Shown: positions 51,301 to 64,000 of the stretch, piece after piece
Layout of the letters: each line of letters begins with the position of its first letter
Numbering within the stretch: position 1 is the first letter of the stretch
Origin: Plantago major
Lineage: Eukaryota; Streptophyta; Magnoliopsida; Lamiales; Plantaginaceae
Assembly (NCBI GenBank): GCA_026545765.1
Contig: CM048839.1
Coordinates: 63,971,187-64,035,186 of the forward strand
DNA length: 64,000 nucleotides
Reading direction: 5' to 3'
Notes under the pieces: model-generated
What the model was told of the DNA's origin: nothing
The model's input: the letters and a program-made list of their open reading frames with translations, nothing else
The model's database searches: none
Program-made: the position numbers and the translations under genes

Positions 51301-54300
51301 GATAATTACAAATCGAGAAGTCAATTTGAGATTTAAACAACACATCGGAGGGTAGTAAAAAAACAAACGTAAAACTCTACTTGAGAGTTAAACAATACAT
51401 GTATGAGTAAGAGTATCACAAACTAAGAACTTACTTGAGAGTTAAACCACACATAAGGAGTGGGATAAACAAATGTAAAATTTACCGAGAGTTAAACAAT
51501 AGAATAAAGGAGTGGGATAATTACAAATGGAGAAGTCAATTTGAGATTTAAACAACGCATCGGAGGGGTAATAAAATAACAAACTAAAAAACTCTACTTG
51601 AGAGTTAAGCAATACACAAAAGGAGTGGGATAAACAACAAACGATAACAACACTACTGAGAGATAAACAACACATCAAAGGAGTGGGATAATGTCAAACC
51701 AAGAAGTCTATTCGAGATTTAAACAATACATGTAAGGAGTAAGAGTATCACAAACTAAGAACTCTACTGAGAGTTAAACCACACATAAGGAGTGGGATAA
51801 ACAACAAATGTAAAATGCTACTCGAGAGTCAAACAACACAATAAAGGAGTGGAATCATTACAAATGGAGAAGTCAATTTGAGATTTAAACAACACATCGG
51901 AGGGGTAATAAAATAACAAACGAAAAACTCTACTTGAGAGTTAAACAATACACAAAAGGAGTGGGATAAACAACAAACGAAAAACACCACGACAGATTAA
52001 CAACACATCAAAGGAGTGGGATAATGTCAAACGAAGAAGTCTATTTGAGATTTAAACATTACACAGAAGGAGTAAGAGTTTCACAAACGAAGAACTCTAC
52101 TTGAGAGTTAAACCACACACATAAGGAGTGGGATAAACAACAAATGTAAAATTTACCGAGAGTTAAAACAACAGAATAAAGGAGTGGGATAATTACAAAT
52201 GGAGAAGTCAATTTGAGATTTAAACAACACATCGGAGGGGTAATAAAATAACAAACTAAAAAACTCTACTGAGAGTTAAACAATACACAAAAGGAGTGGG
52301 ATAAACAACAAACTAACAACACCACTGTAGAGATAAAGAACACATCAAAGGAGTGGGGTAATGACAAACGAAGAAGTCTATTCGAGATTTAAACAATACA
52401 GAGAAGGACAAAGAGTATCACAAACGAATAACTCTACTTGAGAGTTAAACCACACATATAAGTAGTGGGATAAACAATAAATATAAAATTCTACTCGAGA
52501 CTTAAACAACACAATAAAGGAGTGGGAAAATTACAAATGGAGAAGTCAATTTGAGATTTAAACAACACATCGGAGGGGTAATAAAATAACAAATAAAAAC
52601 TCTACTTGAGAGTTAAACAAAACATAAAAGGAGTGGGATAAACAACAAACGAACAACACCACTTTAGAGATAAACAACACATCAAAGGAGTGGGATAATG
52701 TCAAACGAAGAAGTCTATTCGAGATTTAAACAATACACAGAAGGAGTAAGAGTATCACAAACGAAGAACTCTACTGAGAGTTAAACCACACACATAAGGA
52801 GTGGGATAAACAACAAATGTAAAATTTACCGAGAGTTAAACAACAGAATAAAGGAGTGGGATAATTACAAATGGAGAAGTCATTTGAGATTTAAACAACA
52901 CATCGGAGGGGTAATAAAATAACAAACAAAAACTCTACTGAGAGTTAAACAACACACAAGGAGTAAGAGTATCACAAACGAAAAACTCTACTTGAGAGTT
53001 AAACAATACATAAAAGGAGTGGGATAAACAACAAATGTAAAATTCTACTCGAGAGTTAAACAACACAATAAAGGAGTGGGATAATTACAAATGGAGAAGT
53101 CAATTTGAGATTTAAACAACACATCGGAGGGGTAATAAAATAACAAACAAAAAACTCTACTTGAGAGTTAAACAATACACAAAAGGAGTGGGATAAATAA
53201 CAAACCTAACAACACCACTGAGAGATAAACAACACATCAAAGGAGTGGGATAATGTCAAACTAAGAAGTCTATTCGAGATTTAAACAATACATGAAGGAG
53301 TAAGAGTATCACAAACGAAGAACTCTACTTGAGAGTTAATCCACACACATAAGGAGTGGGATAAACAACAAATGTAAAATTCTACTCGAGAGTTAAACAA
53401 CACAATAAAGGAGTGGGATGATTACAAATTGAGAAGTCAATTTGAGATTTAAACAACACATCAGAGGGGTAATAAAATAACAAACGAAAAAACTCTACTT
53501 GAGATTTGAACAATATAAAAAAGGAGTGGGATAAACAATAAACTAACAACACCACTCGAGAGATAAACAACACATCAAAGGAGTGGGATAATATCAAACG
53601 AAGAAGTCTATTCGAGATTTAAACAATACACAGAAGGAGTAAGAGTATGACAAACGAAGAACTCTACTTGAGAGTTAAACCACACAAATAAGGAGTGGGA
53701 TAAACAACAAATGTAAAATTCTACTCGAGAGTTAAACAACACAATAAAGGAGTGGGATAATTACAAATGGAGAAGTCAATTTGAGATTTAAACAACACAT
53801 CGGAGGGGTAATAAAGTAAAAAACGAAAAACTCTACTGAGAGTTAAAACAATACACAAAAGGAGTGGGATAAACAACAAACTAACAACACCACTCGAGAG
53901 ATAAACAACACATCAAAGGAGTGGGATAATGTCAAACGAAGAAGTCTATTCGAGACTTAAACAATACACAGAAGGAGTAAGAGTATCACAAACGAAGAAC
54001 TCTACTTGAGAGTTAAACCACACACATAAGGGGTAGGATAAACAACAAATGTAAAATTCAACTCGAGAGTTAAACAACACAATAAAGGAGTGGGATAAAT
54101 ACAAATGGAGAAGTCAAATTGAGATTTAAACAACACATCGGAGGGGTAATAAAGTAACAAACGAAAAACTCTACATGAGAGTTAAACAATACACAAAATG
54201 AGTGGGATAAATAACAAACGAACAACACCACTCGACAGATAAACAAAACATCAAAGGAGTGGGATAATATCAAACAAAGAACTCTATTCGAGATTTAAAC

Positions 54301-54362
54301 AATGCACAGTAGGAGTAAGAGTATCACAAACGAAGAACTCTACTTGAGAGTTAAACCACACA

Positions 54363-54663
54363 CATAAGGAGTGGGATAAACAACACAATAAAGGAGTGGG
54401 ATAATTACAAATGGAGAAGTCAATTTGAGATTTAAACAACACATCGGAGGGGTAATAAAATAACAAACGAAAAACTCTACTTGAGTGTTAAACAATACAC
54501 AAAAGGAGTGGGATAAACAACAAACGAACAACACCATTGTAGAGATAAACAACACATCAACGGAGTGGGATAATGTCAAACGAAGAAATCTATTCGAGAT
54601 TTAAACAATACACAGAAGGAGTAAGAGTATCACAAACAAAGAACTCTACTTGAGAGTTAAACC
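54363..54663 (+). repeat. Unit sharing rare variants with 39,060-39,360
   Basis: Long-range counterpart. Just upstream, at about 54,370-54,390, E and F are fused (GGATAAACAACACAATAAAGG), deleting about 50 bp. Confidence 0.65.
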
Positions 54664-57457
54664 ACACACATAAGGAGTGGGATAAACAATAAATGTAAAA
54701 TTCTACTCGAGAGTTAAACAACACAATAAAGGAGTGGGAAAATTACAAATGGAGAAGTCAATTTGAGATTTAAACAACACATCGGAGGGGTAATAAAATA
54801 ACAAACGAAAAACTCTACTTGAGAGTTAAACAATACACAAAAGGAGTGGGATAAACAACAAATGAAAACACCACTCGAGAGATAAACAACACATCAAAGG
54901 AGTGGGATAATGTCAAACGAAGAAGTCTACTCGAGATTTAAACAATACATAGAAGGAGTATGAGTATCTCAAACGAAGAACTCTACTGAGAGTTAAACCA
55001 CACACAGAAGGAGTGGGATAAACAACAAACGTAAAATTTACCGAGAGTTAAACAACACAATAAAGGAGTGGGATAATTACAAATGGAGAAGTCAATTTGA
55101 GATTTAAACAACACATCGGAGGGGTAATAAAATAACAAACTAAAAAAACTAATTGAGAGTAAAACAAAAAACAAATGTAGTGGGATAAACACCAAACGAC
55201 CAACACCACTGAGAGATAAACAACACATCAAAGGAGTGGGATAATGTCAAACAAAGAAGTCTATTCGAGATTTAAACAATACATGTAAGGAGTAAGAGTA
55301 TCACAAACTAAGAACTTACTGAGAGTTAAACCACACACATAAGGAGTGGATAAACAACAAATGTAAAATTTACCGAGAGTTAAACAACACAATAAAGGAG
55401 TGGGATAATTACAAATGGAGAAGTCAATTTGAGATTTAAACAACACATCGGAGGGGTAATAAAATAACAAACTAAAAAACTCTACTTGAGAGTTAAGCAA
55501 TACACAAAAGGAGTGGGATAAACAACAAACTAACAACACCACTGAGAGATAAACAACACATCAAAGGAGTGGGATAATGTCAAACTAAGAAGTCTATTCG
55601 AGATTTAAACAATACATGAAGGAGTAAGAGTATCACAAACGAAGAACTCTACTGAGAGTTAAACCACACACATAAGGAGTAGGATAAACAACAAATGTAA
55701 AATTTACCGAGAGTTAAACAACACAATAAAGGAGTGGGATAATTACAAATGGAGAAGTCAATTTGAGATATAAACAACACATCGGAGGGGTAATAAAATA
55801 ACAAACGAAAAAACTACTTGAGAGTTGAACAATACACAAAAGGAGTGGATAAACAACAAACTAACAACACCACTGAGAGATAAACAACACATCAAAGGAG
55901 TGGGATAATGTCAAACTAAGAAGTCTATTCGAGATTTAAACAATACATGTAGGAGTAAGAGTATCACAAACGAAGAACTCTACTGAGAGTTAAACCACAC
56001 ACATAAGGAGTGGGATAAACAACAAATGTAAAATTTACCGAGAGTTAAACAACACAATAAAGGAGTGGATAATTACAAATGGAGAAGTCAATTTGAGATT
56101 TAAACAACACATCGGAAGGGTAATAAAATAACAAAATAAAAACTCTACTTGAGAGTTAAACAATACACAAAAGGAGTGGGATAAACAACAAACTAACAAC
56201 ACCACTGAGAGATAAACAACACATCAAAGGAGTGGGATAATGTCAAACTAAGAAGTCTATTCGAGATTTAAACAATACATGAAGGAGTAAGAGTATCACA
56301 AACGAAGAACTTACTGAGAGTTAAACCACACACATAAGGAGTGGATAAACAACAAATGTAAAATTTACCGAGAGTTAAATAACAGAATAAAGGAGTGGGA
56401 TAACTACAAATGGAGAAGTCAATTTGAGATTTAAACAACACATCGGAGGGGTAATAAAATAACAAACGAAAAAACTACTTGAGAGTTGAACAATACACAA
56501 AAGGAGTGGGATAAACAACAAACAAGCAACACCACTCGAGAGATAAACAACACATCAAAGGAGTGGGATAATATCAAACGAAGAAGTCTATTCGAGATTT
56601 AAACAATACATAGGAGGTGTAAGATTATCACAAACTAAGAACTCTACTGAGAGTTAAACCACACACATAAGGAGTAGGATAAACAACAAATGTAAAATTT
56701 ACCGAGAGTTAAACAACACAATAAAGGAGTGGGATAATTACAAATGGAGAAGTCAATTTGAGATTTAAACAACACATCGGAGGGGTAATAAAATAACAAA
56801 CGAAAAAACTCTACTTGAGAGTTAAACAATACACAAAAGGAGTGGGATAAACAACAAACGAGCAACACCACTGTAGAGATAAACAACACATCAAAGGAGT
56901 GGGATAATGTCAAACGAAGAAGTCTATTCGAGATTTAAACAATACATGTAAGGAGTAAGAGTATCACAAACGAAGAACTTTACTGAGAGTTAAACCACAC
57001 ACATAAGGAGTGGGATAAACAACAAATGTAAAATTTACCGAGAGTTAAACAACACAATAAAGGAGTGGGATAATTACAAATGGAGAAGTCAATTTGAGAT
57101 TTAAACAACACATCGGAGGGGTAATAAAATAACAAACGAAAAAACTCTACTGAGAGTTAAACAATACACAAAAGGAGTGGGATAAACAACAAACTAACAA
57201 ATACACTGAGAGAGATAAACAACACATCAAAGGAGTGGGATAATGTCAAACTAAGAAGTCTATTCGAGATTTAAACAATACAGAAGGAGTAAGAGTATCA
57301 CAAACTAAGAACTCTACTGAGAGTTAAACCACACATAAGGAGTGGGATAAACAACAAATGTAAAATTTACCGAGAGTTAAACAACAAAATAAAGGAGTGG
57401 GATAATTACAAATGGAGAAGTCAATTTGAGATTTAAACAACAAATCGGAGGGGTAAT

Positions 57458-57474
57458 AAAAAAAAAAAAAAAAA
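57458..57474 (+). repeat. A17 homopolymer
   Basis: Seventeen A replace the AATAACAAACGAAAAA junction between submonomers A and B. With the A16 at 32,191-32,206 this is one of the two longest homopolymers seen. Confidence 0.9.
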
Positions 57475-60400
57475 CTCTACTTGAGAGTTAAACAATACAC
57501 AAAAGGAGTGGGATAAACAACAAACGAATAACACCACTCCAGAGATGAACAACACATCAAAGGAGTGGGATAATGTCAAACGAAGAAGTCTATTCGAGAT
57601 TTAAACAATACACAGAAGGAGTAAGATTATCACAAACGAAGAACTCTACTTGAGAGTTAAACCACACATAAGGAGTGGGATAAACAACAAATGTAAAATT
57701 TACCGAGAGTTAAAGAACACAATAAAGGAGTGGATAATTACAAATGGAGAAGTCAATTTGAGATTTAAACAACACATCGGAGGGGTAATAAAATAACAAA
57801 CGAAAAAACTCTACTTGAGAGTTAAACAATACACAAAAGGAGTGGGATAAACAACAAACGAACAACACCACTCGAGAGATAAACAACAAATCAAAGGAGT
57901 GGGATAATGTCAAACAAAGAAGTCTATTCGAGATTTAAACAATACATAGAAGGAGTAAGAGTATCTCAAACGAAGAACTCTACTTGAGAGTTAGACCACA
58001 CACATAAGGAGTGGGATAAACAACTAATGTAAAATTTACCGAGAGTTAAACAACAGAATAAAGGAGTGGGATAATTACAAATGGAGAAGTCAATTTGAGA
58101 TTTAAACAACACATCGGAGGGGTAATAAAATAACAAACGAAAAAACTAAAATAGAGTTTTACAAAAAACACAAAAGGAGTGGGATAAACAACAAATGATA
58201 GCAGCACTCGAGAGATAAACAACACATCAAAGGAGTGGGATAATGTCAAAAAAGTAGTCTATTCGAGATTTAAAAAATACACAGAAGGAGTAAGAGTATC
58301 ACCAACGAAGAACTCTACTTGTGCGTTAAACCACACACATAAGGAGTGGGATAAACAACAAATGTAAAATTCTACTCGAGAGTTAAACAACACAATAAAG
58401 GAGTGGGATGATTACAAACGGAGAAGTCAATTTGAGATTTAAACAACAAATCGGAGGGGTAATAAAATAACAAATGAAAAACTCTACTTGACATTTAAAC
58501 AACACACAAAAGGAGTGGGATAAACAACAAACGAACAACACCACTGGAGAGATAAACAACACATCAAAGGAGTGGGATAATGTCAAACGAAGAAGTCTAT
58601 TCGAGATTTAAACAATACATAGAAGGAGTAAGAGTATCTCAAACGAAGAACTCTACTTGAGAGTTAAGCCACACACATATGGACTAGGATAAACACCAAA
58701 TGTAAAATTCTACTCGAGAGTCAAACAACACAATAAAGGATTGGGATAATTACAAATGGAGAAGTCAATTTGAGATTTAAACAACACATAGGAGGGGTAA
58801 TAAGATAACAAACGAAAAACCCTACTGGAGTGTTAAACAATACACAAAAGGAGTGGGATAAACAACAAACCAACAACACCACTAGAGAGATAAACAACAC
58901 GTCAAAGGAGTGGGATAATGTCAAACGAAGAAGTCTATTCGAGATTTAAACAATACATAGGAGTAAGAGTATCACAAACGAAGAACTTACTGAGAGTTAA
59001 ACCACATACATAAGGAGTGGGATAAACAACAAATGTAAAATTTACCGAGAGTTAAACAACACAGTAAAGGAGTGGGATAATTACAAACGGAGAAGTCAAT
59101 TTGAGATTTAAACAACACATCGGAGGGGTAATAAAATTATAAACGAAAAACTCTACTTGAGTGTTAAACAATACACAAAAGGAGTGGGATAAACAACAAA
59201 CGAACAACACCACTGTAGAGATAAACAACACATCAAAGGAGCGGGATAATGTCAAAGGAAGAAGTCTATACGAGATTTGAACAATACACAGAAGGAGTAA
59301 GAGTATCACAAACAAAGAACTCTACTTGAGAGTTAAACCACACACACAAGGAGTGGGATAAACAACAAATGTAAAATTGTACTCGAGAGTTAAACAACAG
59401 AATAAAGGAGTCGGATAATTACTAATGGAGAAGTCAATTTGAGATTTAAACAACACATCGGAGGGGTAATAAAATAACAAACGAAAAACTCTACTTGAGT
59501 GTTAAACAATGCACAAAAGGAGTGGGATAAACAACAAACGAACAACACCACTGTAGAGATAAACAACACATCAAAGGAGTGGGATAATGTCAAACAAGAA
59601 GTCTATTCGAGATTTAAACAATACATGTAAGGAGTAAGAGTATCACAAACTAAGAACTCTACTGAGAGTTAAACCACACACATAAGGAGTAGGATAAACA
59701 ACAAATGTAAAATTTACCGAGAGTTAAACAACACAATAAAGGAGTGGATAATTACAAATGGAGAAGTCAATTTGAGATATAAACAACACATCGGAGGGGT
59801 AATAAAATAACAAATGAAAAACTCTACTGAGAGTTAAACAATACACAAAAGGAGTGGGATAAACAACAAACTAACAACACCACTGAGAGATAAACAACAC
59901 ATCAAAGGAGTGGGATAATGTCAAACCAAGAAGTCTATTCGAGATTTAAACAATACATGTAGAAGGAGTAAGAGTATCACAAACGAAGAACTCTACTGAG
60001 AGTTAAACCACACACATAAGGAGTAGGATAAACAACAAATGTAAAATTTACCGAGAGTTAAACAACACAATAAAGGAGTGGGATAATTACAAATGGAGAA
60101 GTCAATTTGAGATTTAAACAACACATCGGAGGGGTATCAAATAACAAACAAAAAACTCTACTTGAGAGTTAAACAATACACAAAAGGAGTGGGATAAACA
60201 ACAACTAACAACACCACTGAGAGATAAACAACACATCAAAGGAGTGGGATAATGTCAAACCAAGAAGTCTATTCGAGATTTAAACAATACATGAAGGAGT
60301 AAGAGTATCACAAACTAAGAACTCTACTGAGAGTTAAACCACACACATAAGGAGTAGGATAAACAACAAATGTAAAATTTACCGAGAGTTAAACAACACA

Positions 60401-62776
60401 ATAAAGGAGTGGGATAATTACAAATGGAGAAGTCAATTTGAGATTTAAACAACACATCGGAGGGGTAATAAAATAACAAACTAAAAACTCTACTTGAGAG
60501 TTAAACAATACACAAAAGGAGTGGGATAAACAACAAACGTAACAACACCACTGAGAGATAAACAACACATCAAAGGAGTGGGATAATGTCAAACCAAGAA
60601 GTCTATTCGAGATTTCAACAATACATGAAGGAGTAAGAGTATCACAAACTAAGAACTCTACTGAGAGTTAAACCACACACATAAGGAGTGGGATAAACAA
60701 CAAATGTAAAATTTACCGAGAGTAAAACAACACAATAAAGGAGTGGGATAATTACAAATGGAGAAGTCAATTTGAGATTTAAACAACACATCGGAGGGGT
60801 AATAAAATAACAAACGAAAAACTCTACTTGAGAGTTAAACAATACACAAAAGGAGTGGGATAAACAACAAACGAACAACACTACTCGAGAGATAAACAAC
60901 ACATCAAAGGAGTGGGATAATGTCAAACGAAGAAGTCTATTCGAGATTTAAACAATACATAGAAGGAGTAAGAGTATCACAAACAAAGAACTCTACTTGA
61001 GAGTTAAACCACACGCATAAGGAGTGGGATAAACAACAAATGTAAAATTGTTCTGAGAGTTAAACAACACAATAAAGGAGTGGGATGATTACAAATGGAG
61101 ATGTCAATTTGAGATTTAAATAACACATCGGAGGGGTAATAAAATAACAAACGAAAAACTCTACTTGAGAGTTAAACAATACACAAATGGAGTGGGATAA
61201 ACAACAAACTAACAACACCACTGAGAGATAAACAATACATCAAAGGAGTGGGATAATGTCAAACTAAGAAGTCTATTCGAGATTTAAACAATACATGTAA
61301 GGAGAGTAAGAGTATCACAAACTAAGAACTCTACTGAGAGTTAAACCACACACACATAAGGAGTGGGATAAACAACAAATGTAAAATTTACCGAGAGTTA
61401 AACAACCGAATAAAGGTGTGGGATAATTACAAATGGAGAAGTCAATTTGAGATTTAAACAACACATCGGAGGGGTAATAAAATAACAAACAAAAAACTCT
61501 ACTGAGAGAGCAATAAACACAAAAAGGAGTGGGATAAACAACAAACGAACAACACCACTCGAGAGTTAAACAACACATCAAAGGAGTGGGATAACGTCAA
61601 ACGAAGAAGTCTATTCGAGATTTAAACAATACACAGAAGGAGTAAGAGTATCACAAACGAAGAACTCTAGTTGAGAGTTAAACCACACACATAAGGAGTG
61701 GGATAAACAACAAATGTAAAATTCTACTCGAGAGTTAAACAACATAATAAAGGTGTGGGATAATTACAAATGGAGAAGTCAATTTGAGATTTAAACAACA
61801 CATCGAAGGGGTAATAAAATAACAAACGAAACTCTACTTGAGAGTTAAACAATACAAAAAAAGGAGTGGCATAAACAACAAACGAACAACACCCCTCGAG
61901 AGTGAAACAACATATCAAAGGAGTGGGATAATGTCAAACGAAGAAGTCTATTCGAGATTTGAACAATACACAGAAGGAGTAAGAGTATCACAAACGAAGA
62001 ACTCTAGTTGAGAGTTAAACCACACACATAAGGAGTGGGATAAATAACAAATGTAAAATTCTACTCGAGAGTTAAACTACAGAATAAAGGAGGGGATAAT
62101 TACAAATGGAGAAGTCAATTTGAGATTTAAACAACACATCGGAGGGGTAATAAAATAACAAACTAAAAACTCTACTGAGAGTTAAACAATACACAAAAGG
62201 AGTGGGATAAACAACAAACTAACATACCACTCGAGAGATAAACAACACATCAAAGGAGTGGGATAATGTCAAACTAAGAAGTCTATTCGAGATTTAAATA
62301 CAACATGAAGGAGTAAGAGTATCACAAACTAAGAACTCTACCTGAGAGTTAAACCACACACATAAGGAGTAGGATAAACAACAAATGTAAAATTTACCGA
62401 GAGTTAAACAACAGAATAAAGGAGTGGGATAATTACAAATGGAGAAGTCAATTTGAGATTTAAACAACACATCGGAGGGGTAATAAAATAACAAATTAAA
62501 AACTCTACTTGAGAGTTAAAACAATACACAAAAAGGAGTGGGATAAACAACAAACTAACAACACCACTGAGAGATAAACAACACATCAAAGGAGTGGGAT
62601 AATGTCAAACTAAGAAGTCTATTCGAGATTTAAACAATACATGAAGGAGTAAGAGTATCACAAACAAAGAACTCTACCTGAGAGTTAAACCACACACATA
62701 AGGAGTAGGATAAACAACAAATGTAAAATTTACCGAGAGTTAAACAACACAATAAAGGAGTGGGATAATTACAAAT

Positions 62777-63112
62777 GGAGAAGTCAATTTGAGATTTAAA
62801 CAACACATCGGAGGGGTAATAAAATAACAAACTAAAAAACTCTACTGAGAGTTAAACAATACACAAAAGGAGTGGGATAAACAACAAACTAACAACACCA
62901 CTGAGAGATAAACAACACATCAAAGGAGTGGGATAATGTCAAACTAAGAAGTCTATTCGAGATTTAAACAATACATGTAAGGAGTAAGAGTATCACAAAC
63001 TAAGAACTTACTTGAGAGTCACACCACACACATAAGGAGTGGGATAAACAACAAATGTAAAATTCTACTCGAGAGTTAAACAACACAATAAAGGAGTGGG
63101 ATAATTACAAAT
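62777..63112 (+). repeat. Reference zone 4 short-form unit (336 bp)
   Basis: A-F order is intact. The CAAACGAA junction between submonomers reads CAAACTAA at four consecutive junctions (A/B, B/C, C/D and D/E). B has CTCTACTGAGAG, C has CCACTGAGAG, D has ACATGTAAGG and E has CTTACTTGAGAG. F is the long form. It illustrates how the same change appears at paralogous positions within a single unit. Confidence 0.85.
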
Positions 63113-64000
63113 GGAGAAGTCAATTTGAGATTTAAACAACACATCGGTGGGGTAATAAAATAACAAACGAAAAAATTAAACAATACACAAAAGGAGTGGG
63201 ACAAACAACAAACTAACAACACCACTGAGAGATAAACACCACAACAAAGGAGTGGGATAATGTCAAAACTACAAGTCTATTCGAGATTTAAACAATGCAC
63301 AGAAGGAGTAAGAGTATCACAAACGAAGAACTCTACGTGAGAGTTAAACCACACACATAAGGAGTAGGATAAACAACAAATGTAAAATTCTACCGAGAGT
63401 TAAACAACACAATAAAGGAGTGAGATAATTACAAATGGAGAAGTCAATTTGAGATTTAAACAACACATCGGAGGGGTAATAAAATAACAAACAAAAAACT
63501 CTACTTGAGAGTTAAACAATACACAAAAGGAGTGGGATAAACAACAAACGAACAACACCACTGTAGAGATAAACAACACATCAAAGGAGTGGGATAATGT
63601 CAAACGAAGAAATCTATTCGAGATTTAAACAATACACAGAAGGAGTAAGAGTATCACAAACAAAGAACTCTACTTGAGAGTTAAACCACACACATAAGGA
63701 GTGGGATAAACAACAAATGTAAAATTTACCGAGAGTTAGACAACACAATAAAGGAGTGGGATAATTACAAATGGAGAAGTCAATTTGAGATTTAAACAAC
63801 ACATCGGAGGGGTAATAAAATAACAAACGAAAAACTCTACTTGAGAGTTAAACAATGCACAAAAGGAGTGGGATATACAACAAACGAACAACACTACTCG
63901 AGAGATAAACAACACATCAAAGGAGTGGGATAATGTCAAACGAAAAAGTCTATTCGAGATTTAAACAATACACACAAGGAGTAAGATTATCACAAACGAA

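Larger units (their letters stand above)
1..64000. repeat. Satellite array, 56-57 bp submonomer in 338 bp hexameric units
   Basis: Every stretch I read across the window is a variant of one 56-57 bp submonomer. Shared elements are a GAGAGTTAAACAA or GAGATTTAAACAA box near the middle and a GGAGTGGGATAA-like box in the second half, each submonomer ending in CAAAC or CAAAT. Six submonomer types A-F recur in order, giving a period of 337-338 bp (for example equivalent points at 58,383 and 58,721, or 49,261, 49,599 and 49,937). In the left half many units are lengthened to about 430 bp by an insert. I estimate 170-180 units. Neither edge reaches unique DNA. No coding gene, tRNA, rRNA or complete mobile element is visible. 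Large arrays of this kind are known from centromeric and other heterochromatin; the location here is not determinable. Confidence 0.97.
33623..64000. repeat. Zone 4: insert-free, more divergent array
   Basis: No copy of the 94 bp insert was found after 33,622. The A-F order persists, but units vary between about 325 and 338 bp because of recurrent small deletions: TTTACCGAGAG replaces TTCTACTCGAGAG in F, CCACTGAGAG replaces CCACTCGAGAG in C, and CTTACTGAGAG or CTCTACTGAGAG replaces CTCTACTTGAGAG in B and E. D appears in several forms (ACACAGAAGG, ACATAGAAGG, ACATGAAGG, ACATGTAAGG, CATGTATGAG). Units close to the full-length consensus are interspersed, for example near 42,087-42,300, 49,599-50,480 and 63,400-63,940. 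Confidence 0.85.

Noticed and set aside
1-64000. About a hundred minus-strand open frames of 60-102 codons with closely similar products (themes like DVLFISRVVLFVCCLSHSF)
   Set aside because: They recur at satellite spacing, start and stop at the same repeat positions and change frame with each small indel. They follow from the T-rich minus strand having few stop triplets. No conserved reading frame, no longer gene and no independent signal supports coding.
1-64000. CRISPR array
   Set aside because: The regular 56 bp spacing could suggest repeats and spacers, but there are no unique spacers: the whole period is repeated and related, with no cas genes or leader.
1-64000. Telomeric repeat array
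   Set aside because: GGGATAA-like boxes recall G-rich telomere motifs, but the period is 56 bp and no short G-rich tandem repeat such as TTAGGG is present.
1-64000. CENP-B box
   Set aside because: No occurrence of the TTCG..A..CGGG pattern was noticed in the consensus on either strand.
1-64000. Previously undescribed defence or metabolic gene system
   Set aside because: Read through on both strands, the window holds only satellite DNA and its insert. I cannot support any gene cluster.

Overview
This 64 kb window is one uninterrupted eukaryotic tandem-repeat (satellite) array. I find no gene, RNA gene or single-copy sequence in it, and the array runs off both ends. It is AT-rich (about one third G+C by hand count on the consensus) and strongly strand-skewed: nearly half the bases of the + strand are A and few are T. 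Nothing identifies the species. Megasatellite-scale DNA like this is typical of centromeric, pericentromeric or subtelomeric heterochromatin, but which of these applies cannot be told from the sequence.

The architecture is nested. The smallest unit is a submonomer of 56-57 bp. Six distinguishable submonomers, here called A to F, follow one another in fixed order to make a 338 bp higher-order unit. That hexamer is itself a doubled trimer: A resembles D, B resembles E and C resembles F (hand-counted 79, 91 and 80 % identity), so the older unit was probably a 169 bp trimer. In the left half many 338 bp units carry an extra 94 bp inside submonomer B, giving units of about 430 bp. These often alternate with plain units to make a repeat of about 767-770 bp. 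Blocks of 0.9 to 2.6 kb have been duplicated on top of that.

Layout. (1) About 1-16,950: the most homogenised zone, with 'L-type' inserts and left-specific variants such as GGAGAGGGATAA in B. (2) About 16,950-29,500: 'M-type' inserts, CGAGTGATAACA and GTGCGATAATG in the insert-bearing C, and a 2,637 bp block duplication. (3) About 29,500-33,620: decay zone with only remnants of the insert. (4) About 33,620-64,000: no insert, many 1-3 bp deletions, and recurrent short forms of several submonomers.

The 94 bp insert is the most interesting component. It is 77 bp of sequence flanked by 17 bp direct repeats. Read on the minus strand it ends in an A-rich tail next to one of the repeats, after a GGAG/CTCC stem-loop. 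This looks like a tiny retroposed fragment that landed once in the satellite and was then amplified passively with it. The many short open frames on the minus strand are by-products of the repeat and the base skew, not genes.
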